A stretch of DNA of 64,000 nt from positions 124,001 through 188,000 of the forward strand of contig JADJCS010000013.1 in the NCBI GenBank assembly GCA_016703105.1, given 5' to 3'. The translations under genes were made by a program, and so were the position numbers. Below are positions 52,133-60,571 of the stretch, piece by piece (position 1 is the stretch's first letter; each line of letters starts with the position of its first letter). The DNA is from Flavobacteriales bacterium (GTDB lineage Bacteria; Bacteroidota; Bacteroidia; Flavobacteriales_F; PHOS-HE28). Below the pieces are notes generated by a model. That model had not been told where the DNA came from. It saw nothing but the letters and a program-made list of their open reading frames with translations, and ran no database searches.

Positions 52133-54618
52133 GTCCCTTTCGCTGTTCTCGTTTCCCCAACCCGCTGGCCATCCTTATCAATGCTACTTCCGTTCGCCGC
52201 TTTGAACGTGACTTTCGGATCGACCTCCACTTCCTTCAGCAAAATGTGCACCGGACCATAGCGGATCTCGTCCTTGCCCGCATGGGCTCCTTCGGTGGCG
52301 TCGATGGAACCACTGTTCACGGTGATCGCCGATCCTTCCCGTCCTTCCACACCTGTTCCAGTTCGACGGATGACGCATTCGGTGATCTCCACCCGTGCAT
52401 GCACAGTGGCTTTCACCGCAACACCGGTCGCGCCATCCACGATGCTCGTGGCAAAGGAAAGTCCACCGCCCGCGACGCTGATGGCATCGTCCGCCGCCTT
52501 CAAGAATCGCGTGCCCGAGATCTGCAACGCAGCGAAGTGTGCCTCCAATTGATCCGACCCGCCTTCGAACAGACTGTTACGCAGTTGTGCTTCGCCGAGG
52601 GAGATATCCAACAGCGTAGCTCCCGTACCCGCGAACGCGCAATGATCCAACGTGACCGGCGCGCGGTAGAAACTCACGTCGCCGCTCCGCAGTTGATCCG
52701 GGTCATAGCGCCGCAACTGGAGGAACTGGACATGGTCCAGGATCGATCGTCCCTCCGGCTGGATCACATGCACCCCCATCGAACTGCTGTCCGGACTCGT
52801 GATGATGATCGGCGTCTCCTCCGTTCCCACCCACCGCAAGGGAGAATGGCTGATGAGCTCCGCCCCGTTCACGAAAGAGAGCTTCAGCGGTGGCATCGCT
52901 ACCAGCGTATATCCTGCTGGAACCACCAGCGTCCCGGTCAGCGTCCATGCGCCGGGCTTGAAGGTGAACGTGCGCTCGCTTTCATCTTTCACCAGGAGAT
53001 CGGAACGGTCCGCGTTCGGCAAGGCATGCGCAGGAAGATCGAGCGCCTGTGCATCACGCAAGCTGAACGGAAAGGCTTCCACGGTCCCGAGGCGCGAGGA
53101 GCCCAGTATCCGGCCATCGGTCTCCACCGCTTCCAGCAATAGGCTGTCCGCGACAGGTCCAGTAACGAAGCGCATCGCGAACGGTCTTCCCAGCGCGCCG
53201 CGCGGGCGGGCGGGGACGATCGCATCGCCCAACGGAGCGATGTTCCGGCCATCGCTCAGGTGCAAGCTATCCACCTCGACAGGCAGGCCTTCGATCGGCA
53301 CTACCAGCATCGCGAGCGTGTCGCCGCTCATGCCTTGCACATGGGCGTGGAAGAGCTTCGGAGCTTTGAGCTGCGCTATGATCACACGCTGATTGGCATA
53401 GTAGAGATCGCGGTGAAGCTCCTTGTAGGGGAACTCGCGGTAGAGCGTGGCGCTGGCCGTGTCCAAGGCTCCTTTCAAGGCGGCAAAGGCGCTGTCCAGG
53501 TAGTTCGGCGCAGAGAAGCGTTCCAGATGATGCACGTACGCGGCCATGATCGCCGGATCGTTGAACAGCTGCTGGTGCAACTCATCGCGTTCGCGCTGTA
53601 CGCCCGTATAGCGGTAGGCTCCTGCGAGTTCCTTCAAGGGGAAGGCACTGAAGCTCTCGTAGCTCACGGGCTCCAGGCGTTGCACGGCCGGATCGTAGTG
53701 GAACTTCACGTCGCTCCAATCCATGCTGTGGTGCCCACCGATCAGATCGAGCAAGGCCAACCGCCTTCCCGTCCGGTCCACATCGAACACTTCGCTGGCA
53801 GCGAGTTGGCCCCGCCGGAAACCGTCGACCAACGCCAAGGCTTCTTCGAAGTAGCGCTTCTGTTCGGGGTCCGCGGCCACATCGTTCGTGCCGTAGGCAT
53901 CCAATGCCGCAGCCTGATAGCTTGCGTATGCCTCCTCCGAACGGATGCCCTGCATGGCGTTGAGGCGATGCTGCCAGAAGAGGCCGGGATCGAAACGCAG
54001 CAACGGACCGTTCAGCCGTTCGTTGTTCTCCAACAACTCGGGGCCGAAGTGCTCTTCGTAGGCATAGATGCCCAGATCATCGCCGTTGAAGGTGACGCGG
54101 CAGAAACCATAGCGCAAAGCGATGAGCCCTTCGCCACGCATCAATCGGTGGTAGAACCAATCGCACAGATAGTTGCGCGTGCCTGGATGTTGCAGGCTGA
54201 AGCGCTTCATGCCCTGGAAGCCACCATCCTTCTTCGCCTGCACGCGGAAGCTCCATTTGCTCCCCTGCACGTGATCATTGAGCTTGCCCTTGATGCGGAT
54301 GCGCCCCTTGAAGGTGCGTCCATCGACCTGGAAAGCCGCGTCCACGAGCTCGTTGCCTTCGGGCATTATCACACCACGCTCACGAGCGGCCTCGACCACC
54401 TCGGTCAACCGCGCCAGATCCCGCTCTTCCACGGTGATCGAGATCACCGGCGGCTCCATGGCCAGCCCCGCCGGGTAGTTCACCGCGATCTGGCGCACGA
54501 AGGTGATCAGGCCCGGATGGCCGCGCTGCCGAAGCGCGCGATCGGCCCACCAGCCCGCCAGTACCATCAGGGCCAACACGGCCGCAACGATCAGGAACCA
54601 ACGCGGTGGACGTTTCAT
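52129..54618 (-). CDS. CotH-family protein kinase-like protein with C-terminal parallel beta-helix
   Basis: The 829-residue product has an N-terminal membrane helix (8-25: FLIVAAVLALMVLAGWWA). A CotH-like domain (about 55-420) contains FKGRIRIKGKLNDHVQGSKWSFRVQ, HPGTRNYLCDWFYHRLM, DLGIYAYEEHFGPELLEN and GGHHSMDWSDVKFHYDP. An all-beta segment (420-590) is followed by a right-handed beta-helix (about 600-800: LDHCAFAGTGATLLD, ITECVIRRTGTGVEGREG). CotH proteins are atypical kinases that phosphorylate surface or spore-coat proteins; the Asp positions are only partly classical here, so kinase activity is uncertain. A TACTTTCG box at 54636-54643 lies 17 bases upstream of the ATG. Confidence 0.83.
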   Translation of the reverse strand: MKRPPRWFLIVAAVLALMVLAGWWADRALRQRGHPGLITFVRQIAVNYPAGLAMEPPVISITVEERDLARLTEVVEAARERGVIMPEGNELVDAAFQVDGRTFKGRIRIKGKLNDHVQGSKWSFRVQAKKDGGFQGMKRFSLQHPGTRNYLCDWFYHRLMRGEGLIALRYGFCRVTFNGDDLGIYAYEEHFGPELLENNERLNGPLLRFDPGLFWQHRLNAMQGIRSEEAYASYQAAALDAYGTNDVAADPEQKRYFEEALALVDGFRRGQLAASEVFDVDRTGRRLALLDLIGGHHSMDWSDVKFHYDPAVQRLEPVSYESFSAFPLKELAGAYRYTGVQRERDELHQQLFNDPAIMAAYVHHLERFSAPNYLDSAFAALKGALDTASATLYREFPYKELHRDLYYANQRVIIAQLKAPKLFHAHVQGMSGDTLAMLVVPIEGLPVEVDSLHLSDGRNIAPLGDAIVPARPRGALGRPFAMRFVTGPVADSLLLEAVETDGRILGSSRLGTVEAFPFSLRDAQALDLPAHALPNADRSDLLVKDESERTFTFKPGAWTLTGTLVVPAGYTLVAMPPLKLSFVNGAELISHSPLRWVGTEETPIIITSPDSSSMGVHVIQPEGRSILDHVQFLQLRRYDPDQLRSGDVSFYRAPVTLDHCAFAGTGATLLDISLGEAQLRNSLFEGGSDQLEAHFAALQISGTRFLKAADDAISVAGGGLSFATSIVDGATGVAVKATVHARVEITECVIRRTGTGVEGREGSAITVNSGSIDATEGAHAGKDEIRYGPVHILLKEVEVDPKVTFKAANGSSIDKDGQRVGETRTAKGT

Positions 54619-54635
54619 ATGCTGGAAAAGCCGTG

Positions 54636-54643
54636 CGAAAGTA
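54636..54643 (-). promoter_or_regulatory. -7 promoter box for the CotH-phosphoesterase pair
   Basis: TACTTTCG on the minus strand ends 17 bases before the ATG at 54618. Confidence 0.5.
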
Positions 54644-54651
54644 AGCGGCTG

Positions 54652-56019
54652 TCAATGGCCACCAGGGAGCGGCTGCCACTGGGGCTCCACTACAGGACCG
54701 GGCTCCTCCTCCGCGGCTTGCTGCTGCCGTTCCTCCCACTCCACGATCTCCGGCTCCGTTACCAAGGTGAGGATGATGACCAGCATGATGGTGAAGGGGT
54801 TCAATGAACCGCTCAACCACGATTCGTACAACACCGAGAACATCACGGCGAACATGGTGGCCAGCGCCATGGGGACGCGCTTGCTCGCCTTGATGAAGAT
54901 GAGGAAGAAGCTGCGGAAGAAGATCAACAGGCCAATGATGCCCACGTTGAACCACATGGTGAGGTAGCTGTTGTGGACCCCGCCGTGGTGGCCCAAAGTG
55001 CGCAGGTAGGCGTAGTTCTGCCGCATGATGAACTCATCGTTCCCGAAGCCGCCGCCGAACATGAAGTAGTCCTGGATCTTGCCCCAGGCGAACGCCCAGG
55101 CGATGTACCGACCCGAGCCGTCCTCCAAGGTCTCCACGCGCATGTAGTTCTGCAGACCCAGGGCGAACACGATCGCCGTGAGATTGGAGGACACCGCCTC
55201 CACCACACCCAGGAACACGATGAACATGATCACACCGATGAAAGGGGACAAACTGAAGAACCGACTGAAGAGAAGGAACATCAGTGTCGCGGTGAGCGAG
55301 GTGCGTGATCCGCACGCGATGAGGAAGCCGCCCACGATCGCATAGAAGATCATCTTCGTACGGAACGGCAGCAGGTCCCTTTTCAGGCTGTTGATGATCA
55401 CGAAGAGCATGAACACGAGGAAGGTGAAAATGCCCAGCCCGTTGGGGTTGCCGAAGAACCCCCGGAACCGGCCACCCGCGAAGGCCCACCAGTTGGGGCC
55501 CAACCGCATGAGCTGCGACGCGAGAAGGAGGGCGACCAGAAAATACATCAAGTTCTTGAAGAAGTCCCAACCGTGGCGCCTGAAGTTCAGCAGCACGTAG
55601 TTCGGCACCACCAGGTAGAGCAGCGCATAAGAAATGGTCTTCTGGACACCCGTGATGGGGTCGTTGCTGAAGATGAGCGGGAAAAAGGAGTAAACGAAGA
55701 ACGGCAGGAAGAGCTTGAACACCGCCGCCATTGGTTGGAAGCGCCATTGGTCGGCGAGGAGGATCACGGACAGGGCGATGATGTACGCGTACTTGGCCGT
55801 CTTGATCTTCCGCATCGGGAAGATATCCGGGGTCATGTCCGACAGCACCAGAATGAAGATGAAGCCGAAGAGCATATCGGGGAACGACTCGCGCCGATAG
55901 AAGAGGAACACCGTGATCGGCAGCAAGACATAGATCAAGGGCCCTGCGAAGACCGTCGCGAACACCCACGCAAGGATGAGCACGAAGAGTTGGATCCGGT
56001 CGCGGAGGAAATCGAGCAT
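54652..56019 (-). CDS. O-antigen ligase/polymerase-type membrane protein
   Basis: The 455-residue integral membrane protein has about 10-12 hydrophobic segments, for example LFVLILAWVFATVFAGPLIYV, YAYIIALSVILLA, YALLYLVVPNYVLL and VIMFIVFLGVVEAV. A large periplasmic loop contains GSGRYIAWAFAWGKIQDYFMFG and the family motif HHGGVHNSYLTMWFNVGIIG (His and Asn near residue 360). It fits the Wzy/WaaL superfamily, which joins or polymerises lipid-linked glycan at the outer face of the inner membrane. The charged, Gln/Glu-rich tail (EWEERQQQAAEEEPG) is cytoplasmic or periplasmic. It lies 3 bases after the second CotH gene, so they share an mRNA. Confidence 0.85.
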   Translation of the reverse strand: MLDFLRDRIQLFVLILAWVFATVFAGPLIYVLLPITVFLFYRRESFPDMLFGFIFILVLSDMTPDIFPMRKIKTAKYAYIIALSVILLADQWRFQPMAAVFKLFLPFFVYSFFPLIFSNDPITGVQKTISYALLYLVVPNYVLLNFRRHGWDFFKNLMYFLVALLLASQLMRLGPNWWAFAGGRFRGFFGNPNGLGIFTFLVFMLFVIINSLKRDLLPFRTKMIFYAIVGGFLIACGSRTSLTATLMFLLFSRFFSLSPFIGVIMFIVFLGVVEAVSSNLTAIVFALGLQNYMRVETLEDGSGRYIAWAFAWGKIQDYFMFGGGFGNDEFIMRQNYAYLRTLGHHGGVHNSYLTMWFNVGIIGLLIFFRSFFLIFIKASKRVPMALATMFAVMFSVLYESWLSGSLNPFTIMLVIILTLVTEPEIVEWEERQQQAAEEEPGPVVEPQWQPLPGGH

Positions 56020-56022
56020 GGC

Positions 56023-57657
56023 CTAGTGAACGGACAGATGGGTCGCCGCGTAAGCGTGCATAGCGGCAGGCCGATCCCGGGCAAAGGTGCGTAACACCTC
56101 CACGTTGCGCTCCCACTCAGCCACGGTGGCCGGCTTACGCCATCGCGCCACATGGTCCGCCATCTCGGGCGCGAGTTGTGCGCGTGCCTCATCAATAACG
56201 GTGAGCATGCCTCCGGTGGAAAGAGGACCAGCGAGGAGCCGTTCGACCTCGGCCAGCATCCGTTCCCGCAGACCATCGGACCGCATCAACGCTTTGTACA
56301 GGCGGGCGATCGGCCCGTTGTGCCGCTCCACATGCGCGAACGGATCGGTGGTGACCGGGGCGGAATAACCAAGGCCCATATCGCTGTCACCCATCATCAT
56401 ATGCCAGCGCCCGTCGTGCGGTCCAGGGACCGTATCAGCCGATCCCGTCCAGCGCCAGTAGCGCACGTTCTGGTCCGGCCAATCCATGTTGCCCAAAATG
56501 AGTTGGGCGGCCATGTAGGCGAGGAACCCGTCCACGTCCAGATAGCGGGACACGCTGTCCACGAACGCGGGTGCGGATGCGTCCCATCGTTCGCTCCACG
56601 TAAGGAAGCGGCTGAAGTGCTTGATCTGCGCCTCATCACCTTTATACAGCTTCAAGCGGTCCTCCAATACCGTGTAACGCTTCGCCGAACCCCCATGCCG
56701 ACGCGCCAGTTCGTTGTTGTCCATCCGGTCGCGTACATGATGCACTCCCCAATAGGCTCCGTTCAGGTACATCACCACGGAACGTCCACCCGTGGTCACG
56801 AAAGGCAGGCCGGTACACATGCGATGCTGCACCAGATCCCGCATGAAGCTGTCCGCCTGGTCATTGCCGGCGGCGCGAAGTATCACGCTCTTTTGTCCAG
56901 CTGTCCCCGAGGTCCACGCATAGGCGCAGGGCTCAGGGAGTGTGATCCTGAGCGCGTGCTGGGGAAAGCCGCGTGTGTTGTTCCCATGGATCCTTGCGCG
57001 CGCATCCCCATCCCAGAGCGGCGTACCGTCCGCGCCCAAAGCTTCGACGTACACGGAACGTTCCCACTCCTCACCACGCATTTGGAAGTTGCCGGGATAC
57101 TTCCACCACCGGTGATCCTTCGGGAAGGTCCGGACCGGAATTCCATCACTGCGAAAGATCGCATTGCCGATCACGTAAATACCGGAGTCCGGATCGAAGA
57201 ACGCGCCGGCATCCGCCGTCAGGGCCACGATAGGAAGGGTGTGGTGCCGCACGGGAACGGTGCGGGTGCGCACCGGTCCATGCGCTCCGCCGATCCACTG
57301 GGCCGCCCGCACCACCACGGCATTGGGCAGGCCGATCAAGGGATCACGTTGCTGAATGGAGGTGCGGTGCCGCATCAAGCGTTCGGAACGTCGGGTGTCG
57401 GGCATCCGGATCGTCCGACCGTTCGCGATCGGATCGTTGCGGTCCGGCGCGGAGCCGTCCAGCGTAAAATGGATCTCGCCCGCATCAGCGGCATCGAGAA
57501 GGATATCCTCACTGGCGACCGTTACATCCACATACTCGATCGCCGGGTCAAAAATATGCGGACCACTGTGGGGAGGCCGCGTCCAAGCGCCCCAGCAAAC
57601 ACAGCACAGCACCAACCCGCACCATGCGATGCCCGCGTTCCTGTCCTGTACGTTCAT
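56023..57657 (-). CDS. CotH-family protein kinase-like protein with N-terminal chitobiase-type domain
   Basis: The 544-residue product has an N-terminal signal or anchor (10-25: IAWCGLVLCCVCWGAW). A beta domain follows (about 45-130) with EIHFTLDGSAPDRNDPIAN, as in chitobiase C-terminal/CHB_HEX-like modules often fused to CotH. The CotH domain (about 190-520) has NFQMRGEEWERSVYVE, RIHGNNTRGFPQHALRI, VVMYLNGAYWGVHHVRDRMD, the ATP-site-like LGNMDWPDQNVRYWRW and the metal-site-like RWHMMMGDSDMGLG, which are typical CotH motifs. An exported kinase acting on surface proteins is inferred. The start overlaps the small membrane-protein gene by 4 bases. Confidence 0.86.
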   Translation of the reverse strand: MNVQDRNAGIAWCGLVLCCVCWGAWTRPPHSGPHIFDPAIEYVDVTVASEDILLDAADAGEIHFTLDGSAPDRNDPIANGRTIRMPDTRRSERLMRHRTSIQQRDPLIGLPNAVVVRAAQWIGGAHGPVRTRTVPVRHHTLPIVALTADAGAFFDPDSGIYVIGNAIFRSDGIPVRTFPKDHRWWKYPGNFQMRGEEWERSVYVEALGADGTPLWDGDARARIHGNNTRGFPQHALRITLPEPCAYAWTSGTAGQKSVILRAAGNDQADSFMRDLVQHRMCTGLPFVTTGGRSVVMYLNGAYWGVHHVRDRMDNNELARRHGGSAKRYTVLEDRLKLYKGDEAQIKHFSRFLTWSERWDASAPAFVDSVSRYLDVDGFLAYMAAQLILGNMDWPDQNVRYWRWTGSADTVPGPHDGRWHMMMGDSDMGLGYSAPVTTDPFAHVERHNGPIARLYKALMRSDGLRERMLAEVERLLAGPLSTGGMLTVIDEARAQLAPEMADHVARWRKPATVAEWERNVEVLRTFARDRPAAMHAYAATHLSVH

Positions 57658-58064
57658 GAGGCAACCTCACCACTGCGGCGCAACGCCCAGCGCATCACCA
57701 AGGCCAGCGGTAACAACCCGACGGCGACCACCAGGGATGCACCCGTACCACAGCCACCGCCGATCACCACAGCAGCCGTCCGCAACAGTTTCGCACGTCC
57801 ATCGACCCCAGCGTCCGCCCTTACCAGGATGGCCAATGCCACCAACGCGACGCTCATGGGCAAGGAACCTTTCACCAACGCTACGGCGAAGGCCGCCAGT
57901 GCGCCCCATACAGCGAGCTCGCGGGCCGCGTTCGGCGATGCTCCCGCAACGCGCCCCAAGCCCCATGAAGCGGCCGCCCCGATCAACACCACCAGCACCA
58001 CGCCCGGCAGATCGCCCGGGGTAAAGAAGCCCATCTGGTCGGCCAGGAATCCTCTCCAATCCAT
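57654..58064 (-). CDS. Small four-helix integral membrane protein, unknown function
   Basis: The 136-residue product has four hydrophobic helices: GVVLVVLIGAAASWGLG, WGALAAFAVALVKG, PMSVALVALAILV and TAAVVIGGGCGTGASLVVAVGLLPLALVM, with Arg-rich ends (MRWALRRSGEVAS). The N-terminal part (FLADQMGFFTPGDLPG) is unusual. In Bacteroidota CotH genes often neighbour small membrane proteins such as DUF4956, but I do not recognise the family here. It overlaps the CotH gene by 4 bases (ATGA), indicating coupling. A TACCTTCG box at 58087-58094 lies 22 bases upstream of the ATG. Confidence 0.72.
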   Translation of the reverse strand: MDWRGFLADQMGFFTPGDLPGVVLVVLIGAAASWGLGRVAGASPNAARELAVWGALAAFAVALVKGSLPMSVALVALAILVRADAGVDGRAKLLRTAAVVIGGGCGTGASLVVAVGLLPLALVMRWALRRSGEVAS

Positions 58065-58086
58065 GGTTCAGGTCATGTGTGGTGCG

Positions 58087-58094
58087 CGAAGGTA
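58087..58094 (-). promoter_or_regulatory. -7 promoter box for the membrane-protein/CotH/ligase operon
   Basis: TACCTTCG on the minus strand ends 22 bases before the ATG at 58064. It is divergent to the box at 58120-58127. Confidence 0.5.
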
Positions 58095-58119
58095 GCCATG
58101 TGCAACCTGGTGTTCCGAG

Positions 58120-58127
58120 TATCTTCG
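58120..58127 (+). promoter_or_regulatory. -7 promoter box for the lectin-like operon
   Basis: TATCTTCG on the plus strand ends 4 bases before the GTG start at 58132, implying a leaderless message. Confidence 0.5.
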
Positions 58128-58131
58128 GGCC

Positions 58132-59022
58132 GTGGTACGTAAGCTCGTTCTCGGTCTGCTCGGGTCGCTGCCACTGGGCTCGTCGTGTATTGCGCAATCC
58201 GTTCTGCACACGAATACCATCCTCACGGTCGACCCCGGTACCACCCTCTCGATCCCTGAAGGGCTCACACTTTCCATCGAACCCACGGCCGTGGTCGTGA
58301 ACGATGGGCTGATCACCTTCGCGCCGACAGCGCTCTTGCAAGAATCCGCCGGTTCGCCGATCATTGGTTCCGGCACGGAGGAAGTGAGCCTGTCGGTGGG
58401 CGTTCCTGCGGTGGAATTGGATCCCGCCGGCCTTGGACTTATTATCAATACGGCGCTCGCACCAGGCCAGCTGGATGTGGAGCGCGGGCATACCGCCTTC
58501 ATGGATACGAGCGGCAGGATCAGCACGCTTCGCTGGTACCGCACCGATGCCAGCACGAATACGAATCTCGATGCGACCGTTCGCTTCACCTACGACCTCA
58601 CCGAACTGAACGGTATTCCGGAAGGATCCCTGGAACTGTTCGTGCGCAACGGTGCCGATGACCACTGGCTACCGCTCCCGAGCGGGCTCAACACCGCGCT
58701 GCAGCAAGTGAGCGGATCCGCGCTCGATAGTATCGGGACCTATGCCTTGTTCGACGCCAACCTCCCCACCGGCCTCGTTCATCCTGATGGATCCATCACC
58801 GCTTGGGTATACCCTTCTCCCGCGTCGGAGTTCGTGGAGGTGGTGAGTTCGGCCGCACGGATCCATGGGATCACCGTATTGGACGTGACCGGGCGCACCG
58901 TGCGAACCTACCCCGCGATCGGTGCCGTTCGTTCTTATCGCTTGGATCTTGGAGGCCTCGCACCGGGCACCTACCAGGTGGTGCTCAGTGATGGTCGCTC
59001 CCTTCGCTTCATCCGTTCATGA
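58132..59022 (+). CDS. Secreted beta-rich protein with T9SS type A domain, first gene of a four-gene operon
   Basis: The 296-residue product has a signal peptide (1-22: LVLGLLGSLPLGSSCIAQ). The middle part (25-205) is beta-rich and looks like a short repeated-strand adhesive domain (LTVDPGTTLSIPEGLTLSIEP, ALFDANLP). The last 75 residues (WVYPSPASEFVEV to SLRFIRS) form a T9SS type A sorting domain. The start is GTG at 58132, 4 bases after the -7 box TATCTTCG (58120-58127); no ATG upstream would fit. Its stop overlaps the next start by 4 bases (ATGA), and the three following genes continue that pattern. It is the only member of the operon with a canonical T9SS tail. The function is unknown; an anchoring role for the operon is speculation. 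Confidence 0.8.
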   Translation: MVRKLVLGLLGSLPLGSSCIAQSVLHTNTILTVDPGTTLSIPEGLTLSIEPTAVVVNDGLITFAPTALLQESAGSPIIGSGTEEVSLSVGVPAVELDPAGLGLIINTALAPGQLDVERGHTAFMDTSGRISTLRWYRTDASTNTNLDATVRFTYDLTELNGIPEGSLELFVRNGADDHWLPLPSGLNTALQQVSGSALDSIGTYALFDANLPTGLVHPDGSITAWVYPSPASEFVEVVSSAARIHGITVLDVTGRTVRTYPAIGAVRSYRLDLGGLAPGTYQVVLSDGRSLRFIRS

Positions 59023-59798
59023 AACGCTGCGCGAACCTTCTGCTTTTTTGCGGGACGCTCTCGGCGGCAACCGCCCAGTGGGACCTCCCGGTCGGCATTT
59101 CCCTGGTCGCTGATAGCGCCGACGAACGCCAGGTGCTCGGTGTGGCGGCCCCCACGGGGGAGACCCACGGAGTGAGCGCGGGTACGGAGCGTGATGGGGC
59201 GTTGACCTTCGTGCATGTCACCGGCGCGCAACTTCTCACCGGTGCCTCCCTTGTGCCTGGTGGTTCCTTTTCGCCGGGGCAACGGCTCACCATCGTGGCG
59301 GACGCCGTGAACTCCGGCGATGTGTCCCTTTCGGTGGACGGCCTTGCGTCGATCCCCCTTCGCAAATTCGTTTCGGAGCCACTGGATAGCGCCGATCTAC
59401 GACCCGGTATCCCGGTGGATGTGATCTACGACGGAACTGTTTTCCAGATGATCTCCCAATTACCCGCTACATGCCCCACCGGCACCGCAGGTGTTTCGCG
59501 CACGGTATGCATGGAGGTCCAACCCTCACCTGCGGCCAATTTTTTCGTGGCCATTGAAGCCTGCGGCGCCCGGAACGGTCGGCTTTGTTCGTTCTCAGAA
59601 TGGATCGGCGCATGTACCATGGGGAACTTCGTTCTCACCAGCATCACTGACTACGAATGGGTGGACCACGCGGCCAATCATTACGATCGCGCCAAGACCA
59701 TGGGCATCAATGCGAACACGCTCGCACCGGATTGTCTTTCAGGCGGGCTGCGTATCCCCACCTTCGCTTTACCCTACCGCTGCTGCTACGACCGATGA
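59019..59798 (+). CDS. Secreted tail-fibre-like / C-type-lectin-like protein, paralogue 1 of 3
   Basis: The 259-residue product has a signal peptide (1-19, ending SAATAQ). An N-terminal half (20-140) includes RLTIVADAVNSGDVSLSVDGL, DLRPGIPVDVIYDGTVFQM, phrasing that resembles phage tail-fibre repeats (NTGxVTLxVxGLG ... YDGxxFQL). The C-terminal half (about 150-259) has eight or so Cys in a pattern like bacterial C-type lectin folds: TVCMEVQPSP, IEACGARNGRLCSFSEWIGAC, ITDYEWVDHAANHY and ending PYRCCYDR. I infer a secreted, disulphide-stabilised ligand-binding protein. It has no T9SS tail. It overlaps both neighbours by 4 bases (ATGA). Confidence 0.78.
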   Translation: MKRCANLLLFCGTLSAATAQWDLPVGISLVADSADERQVLGVAAPTGETHGVSAGTERDGALTFVHVTGAQLLTGASLVPGGSFSPGQRLTIVADAVNSGDVSLSVDGLASIPLRKFVSEPLDSADLRPGIPVDVIYDGTVFQMISQLPATCPTGTAGVSRTVCMEVQPSPAANFFVAIEACGARNGRLCSFSEWIGACTMGNFVLTSITDYEWVDHAANHYDRAKTMGINANTLAPDCLSGGLRIPTFALPYRCCYDR

Positions 59799-60571
59799 AG
59801 ATCTTGACCGCGCTTTCCCTGACCCTGGCCACCGGTGCGTGTGCCCAGGTGAGCGTGGACAAGCCCGTTCAGTTCACCGCAGCCGATCCTGCGCAACGCC
59901 AGGTGAGCGGATTGGGCAGCCCCACGCAGGAAGATGCATTGATCGACCTCCACACCGCACGCATCGGCTCGGTACACTGGGCGCAGGCTGGCGGCACCGC
60001 CGCCGCGATCTCTCTTTCCATGACGCCCCTGGCCACCGCGTACCGGAACGGACTTCGATTGCGTTTCATTCCAGTGGTCGCGAACGCTGCGAACGTCACC
60101 CTCAATGTGGATGGGCTCGGGGCTGTGCCCCTCGTGGGACCCGAAGGCATCGCTCCTCCCGTAGGTCTCCTTGCTCCCGGCCGGGTCGCCGAAGTGATCT
60201 ACAGCGACAGCGTTTTCACGATCAGTGCGCGCACCACGCATGCCTGCCCTGTCGGTTTTCTCCAGGCCAATGACCGGTTGTGCATACAAGAGAGCGAGGG
60301 CGCCAATGTCTCGATCTTCACCGCGGTACAGCAATGCACCGCGAAAGGCGCGGCCGTCTGTTCCTGGGATGAGTACATCCATGCGTGTACGCTGTTGAGC
60401 GGACAGCTCACCAACTTGTTCAATGACTGGGAATGGATCGATGGTACCAGCGATCATACTCACACCGCGAACCAGGCCGGGCGCTATTACTGCGGCCAGC
60501 AACGTTCCATTTCCGCCGCCGAACATCCGAACGCATACGCCCGCGCTCGCTGCTGCTACCATCTGGAATGA
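59795..60571 (+). CDS. Secreted tail-fibre-like / C-type-lectin-like protein, paralogue 2 of 3
   Basis: The 258-residue product has a signal peptide (1-18: MKILTALSLTLATGACAQ). The N-terminal half resembles the tail-fibre repeat phrasing (FIPVVANAANVTLNVDGLGA, LLAPGRVAEVIYSDSVFTI). The Cys-rich C-terminal half reads CPVGFLQANDRLCIQESEG, AVQQCTAKGAAVCSWDEYIHAC, FNDWEWIDGTSDHTH and ends ARCCYHLE. The pattern of Cys and the W-E-W segment is shared with the genes on either side, so the three arose by tandem duplication. The start is fixed at 59795 by the 4-base ATGA overlap and the signal peptide; longer upstream frames lack one. Confidence 0.78.
   Translation: MKILTALSLTLATGACAQVSVDKPVQFTAADPAQRQVSGLGSPTQEDALIDLHTARIGSVHWAQAGGTAAAISLSMTPLATAYRNGLRLRFIPVVANAANVTLNVDGLGAVPLVGPEGIAPPVGLLAPGRVAEVIYSDSVFTISARTTHACPVGFLQANDRLCIQESEGANVSIFTAVQQCTAKGAAVCSWDEYIHACTLLSGQLTNLFNDWEWIDGTSDHTHTANQAGRYYCGQQRSISAAEHPNAYARARCCYHLE

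Noticed and set aside
53260..54807. Plus-strand 515-codon open frame
   Set aside because: It lies antisense to the first CotH gene, a region of high GC with few stops in all frames.
56152..58095. Plus-strand 647-codon open frame
   Set aside because: It is antisense to the CotH and membrane-protein genes, which have clear domains.
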